Origin: Clostridia bacterium
GTDB taxonomy: Bacteria > Bacillota > Clostridia > Oscillospirales > Acutalibacteraceae
Direction of reading: 5' to 3'
Length of the DNA: 64,000 nt
Assembly: GCA_017521425.1 (NCBI GenBank)
Contig: JAFXCQ010000008.1
Coordinates: 1 to 64,000 of the forward strand
Part shown: positions 7,895-16,924 of the stretch, piece by piece
Layout: each line of letters begins with the position of its first letter
Numbering within the stretch: the first letter of the stretch is position 1
Made by a program: the position numbers and the translations under genes
The notes under the pieces: model-generated
Told to the model about the DNA's origin: nothing
Seen by the model: the letters and a program-made list of their open reading frames with translations, nothing else
The model's database searches: none

Positions 7895-7935
7895 GCAAAA
7901 GCACCGACTAAAATAGTCGGTGCCTTTGCTTGTTT
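7895..7935 (+). terminator. Terminator after the integrase operon
   Basis: A roughly 16-bp stem with one mismatch (7895-7910 with 7914-7929; core GCACCGACTA/TAGTCGGTGC), followed by TGTTTTG. Confidence 0.85.
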
Positions 7936-8040
7936 TGGGTTGAAAATAATGTTCTCTAAGTACAGAGAAATTGAAAAAAATGGGAAAATTTTAAATCTAA
8001 CTGTGGTAATTATGGTCACACCCACCAAAGTCAGATGAAA

Positions 8041-8077
8041 GTAAAAACCGCTGAAACCCAATGGTATCAACGGTTTT
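8041..8077 (-). terminator. Terminator of the tRNA-Pro transcript
   Basis: An 11-bp stem (8044-8054 with 8067-8077, one G-U pair) lies just beyond the CCA end of the tRNA and is followed leftward by TTTTTAC. If the tRNA 3' end is the integration site, this hairpin belongs to the element side. Confidence 0.65.
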
Positions 8078-8079
8078 CG

Positions 8080-8155
8080 TGGTCGGAGTGAAGAGACTCG
8101 AACTCCCGACATTCTGGTCCCAAACCAGACGCGCTACCAACTGCGCTACACCCCG
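8080..8155 (-). tRNA. tRNA-Pro (anticodon UGG), probable integration site
   Basis: Read on the minus strand this is a complete 76-nt tRNA. The acceptor stem is CGGGGTG/CACTCCG (one G-U pair). The D-arm is GCGC-AGTTGGTA-GCGC and the anticodon arm is TCTGG-TTTGGGA-CCAGA with anticodon TGG. The T-arm is GGGAG-TTCGAGT-CTCTT, and CCA is encoded. Its 3' end points at the integrase operon, the classic arrangement for tyrosine-recombinase elements inserted into tRNA 3' ends. Confidence 0.96.
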
Positions 8156-8237
8156 ATTGAAGATATGTCTTCAAAGCATTGATATTATAGCGAATAATGT
8201 TTTAATTGTCAATACTAAAATTGAAAAAAGTTAAAAT

Positions 8238-8275
8238 AAATTTAAAACCACAGAGCTTATTGAGCTTCTGTGGTT
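8238..8275 (-). terminator. Terminator overlapping the stop codon of the leftward ddl-argS operon
   Basis: Stem AAACCACAGA/TCTGTGGTTT (extended by GCT/AGC past a bulged base), with a T-rich stretch leftward. The stop codon of the last gene is inside the loop region. Confidence 0.75.
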
Positions 8276-9117
8276 TCATTTGCTTTATTTTCTGTTTTTT
8301 CGTTTTCTGTTTCAGGTGCAATATTTGTTGCTATGGGTAAATCTTTTTCAGTTGATTGTGAAAACCTTGGTCTTTCGCCCGGCTTTGTACTGTATTCATC
8401 TGAAAATGCAGCACCTTTATTCTGAATTTCGGGTTTTTGAAATGCTTTTAAGAATTTTGGTAATTCAATCTTTTCTTTAACCGGTTCGGTTGTTTCAGGT
8501 TTTTCTGTTAAACTATTATTTTCGTAGCTGTAAGTTGGTTTATTTAAAAAACGCCTTTTCCTTACATCAAGAAGTCCCGCTATAAAACACACCACAAGTA
8601 TTATATTACCCTCCCAGAATGCAAATTCTGCAAATAATACAGCGGAAGGTGTTCTGTAAACAGTTGTTTGTTCTCCGTTTTCAATTTTTATAACGCTATT
8701 TATAAAACCGAGTTTATTTGTCAGAATATAACTCGCACCACTATTTGTCGTTACAACCTTACGATTTTTGAGTTCTTCGTAATTCTCGGTGCTGTTTTCC
8801 GAAAAAGTTAGTGGTGTACCATCCTGAGTAAATGTAAATCTCGCGTTTTTGGTATAAATAACGATATTATCGTTTTGATTTACAGACAAAGCATAGTCGC
8901 TTTTTAAAGATAATTCAAAGGAAAAAACTTTTTTATTATCTTTCCAGCCGGTAACGGCGGTGTTATCGCCGACAACGACTATGTCATCACTTGTAACGGC
9001 AAAACCATTAAAATCTGTTGGTACAAGACCACCCGCTTTTGTTATAACAGGCATAAAAACAAATATCATTGCGAGGATTATAAATGGTTTTAATTTTTTT
9101 ATGTAAGCAAATTCCAT
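8257..9117 (-). CDS. Membrane protein of unknown function
   Basis: 286 residues, family not recognised. An N-terminal hydrophobic segment (about 12-30, FIILAMIFVFMPVITKA) looks like a signal anchor. A beta-rich region follows (about 35-160), with short repeats of the form DNxxVxxxKNxRxxF that suggest a WD/PQQ-like or Ig-like extracellular fold. A second hydrophobic segment (about 170-188, NIILVVCFIAGLLDV) comes before a basic stretch and a long low-complexity Glu/Thr/Lys cytoplasmic tail. The start is six bases after the argS stop, so it is the last gene of the ddl-DUF1934-argS operon. Function is unknown. Confidence 0.7.
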   Translation of the reverse strand: MEFAYIKKLKPFIILAMIFVFMPVITKAGGLVPTDFNGFAVTSDDIVVVGDNTAVTGWKDNKKVFSFELSLKSDYALSVNQNDNIVIYTKNARFTFTQDGTPLTFSENSTENYEELKNRKVVTTNSGASYILTNKLGFINSVIKIENGEQTTVYRTPSAVLFAEFAFWEGNIILVVCFIAGLLDVRKRRFLNKPTYSYENNSLTEKPETTEPVKEKIELPKFLKAFQKPEIQNKGAAFSDEYSTKPGERPRFSQSTEKDLPIATNIAPETENEKTENKANETTEAQ

Positions 9118-9122
9118 TGTTA

Positions 9123-10868
9123 TTACATACTTTCAGGAGCCTGAATTTTAAGCATAGAAAGAACATTTTTCATAGTGTTTCTTACACAGTTGCAAAGGAA
9201 AATTCTTGCCTGCATTACGCTTTCATCATCTGTCATAACGCGTTGTGCATTATAAAATCTGTGGAATTTTGTTGCAAGCTCGCCTGCATAGTGTGTAATT
9301 TTTGCAGGGTCATAAGTATTTGCAGCAAGTACAATAACACCTGTAAGAGATGCTAAATGAGCAATCAAATCTTTTTCTTCAGGTGAAGAAAGAAGCATAA
9401 GCTCATCTTTAGAAGGCTTTCTTATATTAACACCTTCGTTCTGGAGCTTTCTTAAAATACTGCAAATTCTTGCATGTGCATACTGGCAATAGTAAACAGG
9501 GTTCTGGTTAGATTGTTCAACTGCAAGACCTAAGTCAAAGTCCATAGCACTGCCTGCTTCACGCATATTAAATAAAAATCTTACTGCATCAATCGGAACC
9601 TCGTCAAGCAAATCAACAAGTGTAATTGCTTTGCCAGTTCTTTTTGACATTTTAACAGCCTGTCCATCTTTCATAAGATTAACGAGCTGCATTAAAACAA
9701 CATCGAGTCTGTCACCGTCAATGCCGACTGCTTCCATAGCACCCTTCATTCTTGCAACGTGACCGTGGTGGTCTGCACCCCACACGTCAATAGCCTTGTC
9801 AAAGCCACGTTTTAAGAGCTTGTTTCTATGATATGCAATATCTGCTGCAAAGTAAGTCGGATTACCATTCTGACGGATAAGAACATCGTCTTTTAATTCA
9901 AGTTTTTCAATATCTTCATCTGACTTGCCTTGCTTTTTTAGAATTTCTGTCTGAATTTCTTTGTTTTTATACCAGAGAGCGCCATCCTTTTCGTATGTGT
10001 GGCCGTTTTTCTTTAAAATATCAATTGTTTCCTGTAATTCGCCACCATTGTGGAGAGAAAGCTCAGAGAACCAGAGGTCATAGTCGATTCTGTATTTCTC
10101 CATAGCACCTTTCATTGTTTCAATGTTTTTAGGCAAAGCAAATTCTACAAGAGCTTTTCTTCTTACTTCTTCAGTCTCTTTAAGATATTTGTCACCATAA
10201 ACATCAATAAATTCCTGTGCTCTTACTTTAATGTCTTCACCGTGGTAACTATCTTCAGGGAGTTCTATTGCATCTTCACCTAAAAGAAGTTGTTGGTAAC
10301 GTACATCTAAAGAAAGACCAAATTTATCTATCTGATTACCGGCATCGTTTACATAGAATTCTCTTGCGACTTCGTAACCAGCCCACTCTAAAACTGCCGC
10401 AAGGCAGTCGCCTAAAGCACCGCCACGGGCATTACCCATATGCATAGGGCCTGTTGGGTTAGCAGAAACAAATTCAACATTTATTTTTTTGCCATTACCA
10501 AAATTACTCTTACCGTAATTGTCACCTAAAGTGTCAATATCTGAAAGCACATCAGCATAAAAATCATTCTTTAAGAAGAAGTTGATAAATCCCGGACCTG
10601 CAATTTCACACTTTTCAAAATAAGTGTTTTCTAAATTGATTTTACTCTCTATTTCTTCCGCAATTTTTCTTGGTGGCATTCTTAAAGCCTTTGAGAGCAT
10701 AAATGCGGCATTCGCTGAATAGTCACCATTGTTTTTGTCAGCAGGAATTTCTGTTTTAAAGTTTGGGATTTCTGCTTCAATAAAAGTACCGTCTGCCATA
10801 TTTTGTTTTAAAGCAGCAGTAACTGAATCAATAATTTGTTTTTCTGCAATACTTACTATTTTTGACAT
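9123..10868 (-). CDS. argS: Arginyl-tRNA synthetase
   Basis: A class Ia aminoacyl-tRNA synthetase that charges tRNA-Arg in the cytosol. It is 581 residues, normal for the family. It shows the Arg-tRNA-synthetase N-terminal domain, the HIGH-type signature in SANPTGPMHMGNARGGALGD, the KMSK-type loop KMSKRTGKAITL, and a C-terminal DALR anticodon-binding domain ending in the typical short tail after RVMTDDESVMQARI. AGGTGG precedes the ATG by six bases. Third gene of a leftward operon. Confidence 0.98.
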   Translation of the reverse strand: MSKIVSIAEKQIIDSVTAALKQNMADGTFIEAEIPNFKTEIPADKNNGDYSANAAFMLSKALRMPPRKIAEEIESKINLENTYFEKCEIAGPGFINFFLKNDFYADVLSDIDTLGDNYGKSNFGNGKKINVEFVSANPTGPMHMGNARGGALGDCLAAVLEWAGYEVAREFYVNDAGNQIDKFGLSLDVRYQQLLLGEDAIELPEDSYHGEDIKVRAQEFIDVYGDKYLKETEEVRRKALVEFALPKNIETMKGAMEKYRIDYDLWFSELSLHNGGELQETIDILKKNGHTYEKDGALWYKNKEIQTEILKKQGKSDEDIEKLELKDDVLIRQNGNPTYFAADIAYHRNKLLKRGFDKAIDVWGADHHGHVARMKGAMEAVGIDGDRLDVVLMQLVNLMKDGQAVKMSKRTGKAITLVDLLDEVPIDAVRFLFNMREAGSAMDFDLGLAVEQSNQNPVYYCQYAHARICSILRKLQNEGVNIRKPSKDELMLLSSPEEKDLIAHLASLTGVIVLAANTYDPAKITHYAGELATKFHRFYNAQRVMTDDESVMQARIFLCNCVRNTMKNVLSMLKIQAPESM

Positions 10869-10881
10869 CTTTATCCACCTA

Positions 10882-11304
10882 CTAAATCTTTTTTACTGTG
10901 AGTGTTACCGTATTTTCAGCAACCATACTTGAATTAAAATCTATTGTGTATTTTAATCGGACTTTACCACCATTGTCATCTAAACCAACTAAAACCTTAC
11001 TTGCAAAAACACCCATTACAAGTGAGCCTGCGGGGGTTTCATAGTGACAACTGTGTCTTTTGCCATTTTCTATAATGAAGCGCGAGTTGTAGCTACCACT
11101 TCGTGTTATTGTAACACATTCGGGGGACTCTACCTCTATAGTAGTTTTAGTGCCTTGCATTTCTTCATCTATTTCGTCATATTCAATTATGTAACCGTTG
11201 TCGGTTTTTATATAAGTGCCACGGGAATTTATTTCTAATGTATCACTTTCGTTGTCATCTGTGGTCTGCACAGTGACGAATTTTATCATTACATCATTTT
11301 TCAT
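10882..11304 (-). CDS. DUF1934 family protein (YwiB-like)
   Basis: 140 residues, matching the DUF1934 beta-barrel (calycin-like) family found next to argS in many Firmicutes (ywiB-argS in Bacillus). Characteristic pieces are the N-terminal strand MIKFVTVQT, IEYDEIDEEMQGTKTTIEV, HYETPAGSLVMGV and the C-terminal LKYTIDFN. The biochemical role is not established. It overlaps ddl by 11 bases and is 13 bases before argS, so the three are co-translated. Confidence 0.88.
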   Translation of the reverse strand: MKNDVMIKFVTVQTTDDNESDTLEINSRGTYIKTDNGYIIEYDEIDEEMQGTKTTIEVESPECVTITRSGSYNSRFIIENGKRHSCHYETPAGSLVMGVFASKVLVGLDDNGGKVRLKYTIDFNSSMVAENTVTLTVKKI

Positions 11305-12355
11305 TGTGTTTTTCTTCTGCGTACTTTAAGAGTCTGTCAATAAGCTCGCTGTATGGTACGCCCACCTTTGCAAAGAGTTTAGGGAACATGCTTATTGATG
11401 TAAACCCCGGGAGAGTATTTAATTCGTTAAGACAAATTCTGCCATCTTCTAAAAGGAAGAAGTCAACGCGTGAAAGTCCTGAACAGTTAAGTGCAAGGTA
11501 CGCTTTTTTAGCTGCCTCCTGAACCTTTGCTTCTACGCCATCCGGTAAATCTGCTGGAATTGCAAGACCGGTTGAGTCATTTATGTATTTTGCTTCGTAG
11601 TCATAAAATTCTGCGGTAGGTAAAATTTCACCAACACAAGAAGCAACAGGCTCATCGTTACCCATAACTGCACATTCAATTTCGCGACCAACCAAAGTTT
11701 CTTCAAGAACAACTTTTCTGTCCTCTTTAAAAGCAATTTCTAAAGCTTTTTCTAATTCTTCTTCGTTGTGAGCTTTTGTAATACCAACAGAAGAACCAGC
11801 ATTTGCAGGTTTTACGAAAATCGGGAATTTTAAATAATCAACTGCTGATTTTAAATCAACTTTATTATTGTCGAGCTCATATTTTGTGAACGCTACCCAT
11901 TTTGCCTGTGGAATACCTGCGGCATCACAGATTGTATTTGTAATAGCTTTATCCATACACATAGCACCTGCGAGCGGTGTACAACCAACATAAGCAATAT
12001 CTGCCATTTCAAATATACCCTGAATTGTACCGTCTTCACCATTTTTACCGTGCATAACAGGGAAGATAATATCAATCTTGATTTTTTCTATATTTTCACC
12101 CTTGAAAACCAAAAGAGATTTTTCTTGTTTGTCAGGTGAAATAATTGCAGAAACTGTGTTTTTTTCTGCCCAGCTATTATTTTCAATACTGTCAATGTCG
12201 CCATCATAAAAAAGCCAACGACCATCTTTAGTAATACCTAATGTAAAAACATTATATTTTTCTCTGTTTATGTTTCTTAAAACTGATGCAGAAGAACGAA
12301 GCGAAACTTCATATTCACTTGATGCACCGCCGAAAATTACAAGAACATTTTTCAA
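11294..12355 (-). CDS. ddl: D-alanine--D-alanine ligase
   Basis: An ATP-grasp ligase making D-Ala-D-Ala for peptidoglycan in the cytosol, about 353 residues. It shows the N-terminal VIFGGASSEYEVSLRS, HGKNGEDGTIQG, the ATP-grasp KPANAGSSVGITKA, and the C-terminal metal-binding LNELNTLPGFTSISMFPKL. The Tyr/Phe position that separates D-Ala from D-lactate ligases was not assigned. TTG 12355 is chosen: AAGGTG lies six bases upstream and the resulting MKNVLVIFGG matches the family start. GTG 12364 is too close to the ribosome site. First gene of the leftward operon. Confidence 0.96.
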   Translation of the reverse strand: MKNVLVIFGGASSEYEVSLRSSASVLRNINREKYNVFTLGITKDGRWLFYDGDIDSIENNSWAEKNTVSAIISPDKQEKSLLVFKGENIEKIKIDIIFPVMHGKNGEDGTIQGIFEMADIAYVGCTPLAGAMCMDKAITNTICDAAGIPQAKWVAFTKYELDNNKVDLKSAVDYLKFPIFVKPANAGSSVGITKAHNEEELEKALEIAFKEDRKVVLEETLVGREIECAVMGNDEPVASCVGEILPTAEFYDYEAKYINDSTGLAIPADLPDGVEAKVQEAAKKAYLALNCSGLSRVDFFLLEDGRICLNELNTLPGFTSISMFPKLFAKVGVPYSELIDRLLKYAEEKHNEK

Positions 12356-12467
12356 AATAATCACCTTGATTTATTAAAAATATTAAAACACAAAAATACA
12401 TCCTAAATTCTACCATAAAAAAATGATTAAATCAATTATAAAATACTATGATATTTTAATAATAGTG

Positions 12468-12496
12468 TTTACCTTTTCTATAAAAAATGCTACAAT
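12468..12496 (+). promoter_or_regulatory. Sigma-A-type promoter of deoC
   Basis: TTTACC (12468-12473), a 17-bp spacer and TACAAT (12491-12496), 34 bases before the deoC start. Confidence 0.65.
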
Positions 12497-12529
12497 GTAT
12501 TAAATAAACTATAAAAGAGGTAAATTTTA

Positions 12530-13195
12530 ATGGATATTAAAGAGATTTTAAAATATGTTGACCATACACTTTTAAAGCAGGAAGCTACATGGGAACAGAT
12601 GAAGGTTATCTGTGACGATGCTATGAAATTTTCAACTGCAAGTGTTTGTGTGCCACCGTCATTTGTTAAACAATGCAAAGATTATTGTGGCGATAATATG
12701 AAGATTTGTACAGTTATTGGTTTTCCTAATGGTTACAACACAACTGCTGTAAAAGTTTTTGAAACAGAAGACGCTGTAAAAAATGGTGCTGACGAAATTG
12801 ATATGGTTATAAATATCGGTTGGGCAAAAGAGAAAAAATTTGATTTAATTAAAGAAGAAATCGAAGCAATCAAAACCGCTTGTGATGGTAAGATATTAAA
12901 AGTAATAATTGAAACTTGTCTTTTAAGTGAAGATGAAAAAATTGAACTTTGTAAAGTTGTAACTGAAGCAAAGGCAGATTTCATAAAAACATCAACTGGT
13001 TTTTCTACAGCCGGTGCTACAAGAGAGGATATTAAGATCTTTAGCGAAAATATAGGAGGAAATGTAAAAATGAAAGCCGCTGGTGGAATTGCTTCACTTA
13101 CTGATGCCGAGGACTTTTTAAAGCTTGGTGCAGAAAGACTTGGTACTTCAAGAATTGTTTCAATAGCAAAAAGTGAGCAAGGTAGCGGTTATTGA
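12530..13195 (+). CDS. deoC: Deoxyribose-phosphate aldolase
   Basis: Converts 2-deoxyribose-5-phosphate to glyceraldehyde-3-phosphate and acetaldehyde in deoxynucleoside breakdown. 221 residues, usual length. Typical motifs are the N-terminal YVDHTLLK, the CTVIGFPNG and DEIDMVIN strands, the Schiff-base lysine in FIKTSTGF, and the second lysine in MKAAGGI. It is not beside other deo genes here; the next gene is an unrelated membrane protein 35 bases away. Confidence 0.97.
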   Translation: MDIKEILKYVDHTLLKQEATWEQMKVICDDAMKFSTASVCVPPSFVKQCKDYCGDNMKICTVIGFPNGYNTTAVKVFETEDAVKNGADEIDMVINIGWAKEKKFDLIKEEIEAIKTACDGKILKVIIETCLLSEDEKIELCKVVTEAKADFIKTSTGFSTAGATREDIKIFSENIGGNVKMKAAGGIASLTDAEDFLKLGAERLGTSRIVSIAKSEQGSGY

Positions 13196-13229
13196 TTTTT
13201 AGAGTAATGCTCTGAAAGGGGAGAAGGGA

Positions 13230-14801
13230 ATGAAAAAATTCAGCGAGAGAATAAATATGGAAATTTGCTATGTTCCTGTGGCAAAATTAAAAGATGTTCA
13301 GGAAATGATGTCAAACTGGAGAAAAAATAATAAAACAATAAGAATTTCTGCAATAGCGGCAATTTTTATGTCGCTTGCAAATATGTTTTATTTTATTTAT
13401 GCAGAAACATCGCTTAACAGCGAAATCCCTGTAATTATATGTGCTTTAAGTATGCTCTTGTTAGCTTTAGAAGCAGTCATTGTTACAAAAAGTATAAAAT
13501 GGGTGTATTATCTTTCATATTTAAGTACAATGTTCTTTTCATTTTCTGCTTCTTGTATAGGTGTTGGCGCGTTTACATTACCTGCCACAATAGTGATGTC
13601 AACTCCACATATAGTTAATTTTTATTACTCACACAAGGCAATTTACAATTACGAAAATGTATATCTTAAGCTGAAGGAGCGAAAGGGCTTTCCTAATTTC
13701 GTCTTCAGCACTGCAGATATGTATGCTGGCAAAATATACTTAAAGGATGAAGAAGAAAAAACAGTTGCAGAAAAAAGAGTTGAAGCTTCTTTTTATCCTT
13801 TTAATGAGGACAGAGAAATTCTTGACGAAGAAGTAAGAAGAGTGAATACTCTTCGTTATGAGGAGTTAAAGCATCACGAGAAAAATGTTGCGGGTGCTTA
13901 TTATGAATCAAAAGAAAGAACTCTCACTGAGGATATTGAAAAAGAGTACAAATATAAATTTTCGATACTTGGTATTGATATTATTATTCCGCACAACGAT
14001 TTCAAGACTGCGCCGATGGAAGAAAAACGATTTTTTATGGGTGCGTGGAATAGCATAAAGGATACTATGTTCAGAAGCGAAATGTTTATGATTATGGTAT
14101 TCATTTTACCTATTCTTGTTATGAATTTAGTTAATGCCTTAGTAGCCACAGGCATTGAAAAATATTCTGCTGTGCTTTACTTTATTCCTGTTATTACATA
14201 TGTTTTTGGAACAAACTTTATAAAGCTAAACCAGATAATAGGTGTGCCTATAATGATAGGTAGTGTTTTGGTGTTTTTGTCCGGAATGGGCAGTCATGTT
14301 CTTTCTAACGGGTTTATACTTTTCCTGATTTTATACTTTGGAGTAACGGTACTACCTAATTTAATAAAATTTACCATAAACTTCCCTGCATATAAAAAGA
14401 TTTCAAGAGAAAAAGGCTTTCCGTCATTTGTTGAAACTACCGCAGACCTTTATGCAGACCAGGTATACATTGTAGAAAAACCGAAGCCAATTGTAAAAAC
14501 ACAAAAGGCGGCACCTATAGTGATGGATGTAGGCTACGATGAAGAAGAAAATAAAAGCTTCAAGGAATACAGAAGAGTGAATGAATTTGATTATCGAGAG
14601 CAGAACAAAAACAATATGTCTTTAAGAGACGATAAGGGTTGGAATGCTTTTGATTATTTAGACAAAGATAAAGACAACTCTGCTTATGATGATTTTGAAT
14701 TTTACGAGCAGGTTTATGAAGCTCGTAAAAATGCAAAGGCAAGCGAAGAAAAACAAACACCAAATAAAGAGATGGGACGAAGAAAAACAGATGAAGACTA
14801 A
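13230..14801 (+). CDS. Multi-pass membrane protein with an internal duplication
   Basis: 523 residues, family not recognised. The protein is built as two similar halves: a group of about four membrane segments followed by a cytoplasmic KGFPxFVxxTADxYAxxxY motif (KGFPNFVFSTADMYAGKIY near 150, KGFPSFVETTADLYADQVY near 393). The two halves are separated by a charged linker (about 180-240), and the C-terminus is a long acidic, Asp/Lys-rich tail. AAGGGG precedes the ATG. The stop overlaps the start of the BNR gene by 11 bases, so the two are probably coupled. No function is proposed. Confidence 0.78.
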   Translation: MKKFSERINMEICYVPVAKLKDVQEMMSNWRKNNKTIRISAIAAIFMSLANMFYFIYAETSLNSEIPVIICALSMLLLALEAVIVTKSIKWVYYLSYLSTMFFSFSASCIGVGAFTLPATIVMSTPHIVNFYYSHKAIYNYENVYLKLKERKGFPNFVFSTADMYAGKIYLKDEEEKTVAEKRVEASFYPFNEDREILDEEVRRVNTLRYEELKHHEKNVAGAYYESKERTLTEDIEKEYKYKFSILGIDIIIPHNDFKTAPMEEKRFFMGAWNSIKDTMFRSEMFMIMVFILPILVMNLVNALVATGIEKYSAVLYFIPVITYVFGTNFIKLNQIIGVPIMIGSVLVFLSGMGSHVLSNGFILFLILYFGVTVLPNLIKFTINFPAYKKISREKGFPSFVETTADLYADQVYIVEKPKPIVKTQKAAPIVMDVGYDEEENKSFKEYRRVNEFDYREQNKNNMSLRDDKGWNAFDYLDKDKDNSAYDDFEFYEQVYEARKNAKASEEKQTPNKEMGRRKTDED

Positions 14802-15774
14802 TGTTATTAAAGCTAAAAAAGAAGAAATTTTTCCGATTGACAAATATATGAATAACTGCCATGCGTCAACAGTTTTACCTTTTGGTGACACGGTAGTCGC
14901 TGCGTGGTTCGGCGGAAGCAAAGAAGGCAACGATGATGTTAAAATCTATGTTTCTGTAAGAGAAAACGGAGAATGGGCAGAACCTTACGCAATAAGTGTT
15001 GATGGTAAAGAATTACCTCACTGGAATCCTGTTTTGTTCTTGAGAGAGGACAATTCAATCTGTCTTTATTTTAAATATGGTAAACCAATTTCAGATTGGC
15101 GTACTTACTCTTGTGTTTCAAGAGATGGGGGTAAAACATTTACTACACCCGAAGAATTGACACCCGGAGAAAAAGATGGTGCAAGAGGACCTGTAAAAAA
15201 CAAACAGATAAGACTTTCAAACGGTACAATTTTAGCACCCGCTTCTAAAGAGCCGAAACACTCCGCGTGGAAATGTTTTACGGATATTTCAGAGGATGAT
15301 GGCAGAACATATAAACATTCAAAATTTGTTCCGGGTGTAAGAAAAAATGGCAAAGCAATTAAAATGATTCAACCTACATTGTGGGAAGATTCTACTGGTG
15401 TTCATATGCTCATAAGAAGTAATGCGGGCAGAATTTACAAAAGTGACAGTACTGATTTTGGTATGACCTGGTGCAAGGCTTATGAAACTCCGTACCCTAA
15501 CCCGAATAGCGGTATAGATTTAGTAAAACTTGAAGACGAAACAGTAGTTCTTTGTATGAATCCTGTCGGGGCTGATTGGGGAAACAGAGCACCTCTCGTT
15601 TTAATGCGTTCATTTGATGGTGGTAATACATTCGAAGAATTCTTTAAATTAGAAGATATTAAAGGCGACTACGAATTCAGCTACCCTGCAATTACTGCAG
15701 TCGGCAAAACTTTACATATTACATATACGAGCGAAAGAAAGACGATTATTTATTGGAATATAGAGATTGAATAA
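14791..15774 (+). CDS. Sialidase-fold (BNR/Asp-box) glycosidase-like protein
   Basis: A 327-residue single-domain beta-propeller of the predicted-neuraminidase group (BNR_2-like). The N-terminal NNCHASTVLPFGDTVVAAWF is the family signature, with WNPVLF and GPVKNKQIRLSNGTILAPAS. Three Asp-box-type motifs are visible: SRDGGKTF, SEDDGRTY and SFDGGNTF. ATG 14791 is used, overlapping the membrane-protein gene by 11 bases; an upstream in-frame ATG at 14686 would only add residues from the neighbour's reading frame. There is no signal peptide, so it acts in the cytosol. The FRIP motif of GH33 sialidases is absent, so the substrate may be another uronic-acid- or sialic-acid-like sugar. Confidence 0.75.
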   Translation: MKTNVIKAKKEEIFPIDKYMNNCHASTVLPFGDTVVAAWFGGSKEGNDDVKIYVSVRENGEWAEPYAISVDGKELPHWNPVLFLREDNSICLYFKYGKPISDWRTYSCVSRDGGKTFTTPEELTPGEKDGARGPVKNKQIRLSNGTILAPASKEPKHSAWKCFTDISEDDGRTYKHSKFVPGVRKNGKAIKMIQPTLWEDSTGVHMLIRSNAGRIYKSDSTDFGMTWCKAYETPYPNPNSGIDLVKLEDETVVLCMNPVGADWGNRAPLVLMRSFDGGNTFEEFFKLEDIKGDYEFSYPAITAVGKTLHITYTSERKTIIYWNIEIE

Positions 15775-15821
15775 TATTTGTGTTTTTGAAGGGGTTTTAG
15801 TCGAGAGTTTTGCACTTTTAA

Positions 15822-15850
15822 TTGAATTTTGTTTTGGTATGTGTTAAAAT
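15822..15850 (+). promoter_or_regulatory. Sigma-A-type promoter of the SGNH-MBOAT operon
   Basis: TTGAAT (15822-15827), a 17-bp spacer and TAAAAT (15845-15850), 61 bases before the GTG start. Confidence 0.6.
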
Positions 15851-15910
15851 GGCTTGAATTCTTTTTGTGTGGATATAAAAAAGAAAATACAAATTCGAGA
15901 GGGTAGCATT

Positions 15911-16924
15911 GTGAAAAAAATCTTTATTTGGTTAATGAAGGCTTTTGTTTCAGGGTTGGTAGCATTAGGAATTGCCACGGGTTTTTGCTTTTTCTATTAT
16001 AATTTTCCATCAGTATATGTTAATGAAACTGGGGCGACAGATTATGTAGTTGATGCAAACCATATTTCAATCAGAGGTACAGAAGGTTTTGCGTATACCA
16101 AAACAGATGAATATGGTTTTGTAAACACATTTCCAGATAAAAAAGACAGCATAGATGTGCTTGTGATGGGTTCTTCTCATACGCAAGGACTTAATGTTGA
16201 TGCTGATGAAAACTTTACATATGTGCTGAATAAAAAACTTAAAGAAAATGGTTATGATAAATTTGCTTATAGTATAGGTTCATCAGGACATAACCTGATA
16301 GTATGTCTTAGAAATTTAGAGAATGCTATTAAGGTGTATCAACCAGAAGAATATGTGGTTGTTGAAGCAAGTGCAATTGATTTTGATGTAAATGTTTGGG
16401 AACAGCTTAATAATGGTACGCATGAGAAATTAACGGCATACGATTCAGGTGTCATGCTTTATTTGAAAAAATTTGATTTTGTGCGTCTGGCAATTTCACA
16501 AGTTTATAACTTTGTATTTAAGGATTCTCAAGAATCCGTAACTACCGAAGAGCAGACAGAGACTTCTGAAAAATATTTAGAAAAAAACAGACAACTCGTA
16601 GAAACTGCAATTCGAAATGCCAGTACGATTGCAGAAAAAAATAACTGTAAGTTAGTAATTATTTATTCTCCTCAGATTGAAGTTGATTATTATGGAGATA
16701 TAGTTAAAGAAGCACCTTCTTTTGGATATGAGATTTTCAGGGATGCGTGCGAAAAGTATAATGTGGAGTTTGTAGATATGTTTGATACATATGAAAAAAT
16801 GTATGAAGAAAGTAATAGATTGCCTAATGGATTTTCTAATTCGGCAATAGGTAAAGGGCATATAAACAAATATGGCCACAACTGTATTGGTAATAAACTC
16901 TATGATACTATTGTTGAGGAGTGA
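15911..16924 (+). CDS. Membrane-anchored SGNH-like (AlgJ/AlgX-type) acyl-transfer protein
   Basis: About 337 residues with one N-terminal membrane segment (FIWLMKAFVSGLVALG...) and an extracytoplasmic SGNH-hydrolase-like domain. Visible blocks are VLVMGSSHTQGLNV (Ser nucleophile), IGSSGHN, and a C-terminal GHINKYGH that supplies the catalytic His. GTG 15911 has GAGAGGG seven bases upstream, better than the ATG-like start at 15854. It overlaps the MBOAT gene by four bases (GTGA). This pair is the usual Gram-positive arrangement for O-acetylating an exported polysaccharide or secondary cell-wall polymer: MBOAT carries the acyl group across the membrane and SGNH transfers it. Confidence 0.8.
   Translation: MKKIFIWLMKAFVSGLVALGIATGFCFFYYNFPSVYVNETGATDYVVDANHISIRGTEGFAYTKTDEYGFVNTFPDKKDSIDVLVMGSSHTQGLNVDADENFTYVLNKKLKENGYDKFAYSIGSSGHNLIVCLRNLENAIKVYQPEEYVVVEASAIDFDVNVWEQLNNGTHEKLTAYDSGVMLYLKKFDFVRLAISQVYNFVFKDSQESVTTEEQTETSEKYLEKNRQLVETAIRNASTIAEKNNCKLVIIYSPQIEVDYYGDIVKEAPSFGYEIFRDACEKYNVEFVDMFDTYEKMYEESNRLPNGFSNSAIGKGHINKYGHNCIGNKLYDTIVEE

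Noticed and set aside
1-8080. Left attachment site inside the window
   Set aside because: No second copy of the tRNA-Pro 3' sequence was found by eye in this interval.
14686-14790. Extended start of the sialidase-like gene
   Set aside because: The extra residues are simply the neighbouring gene in another frame.
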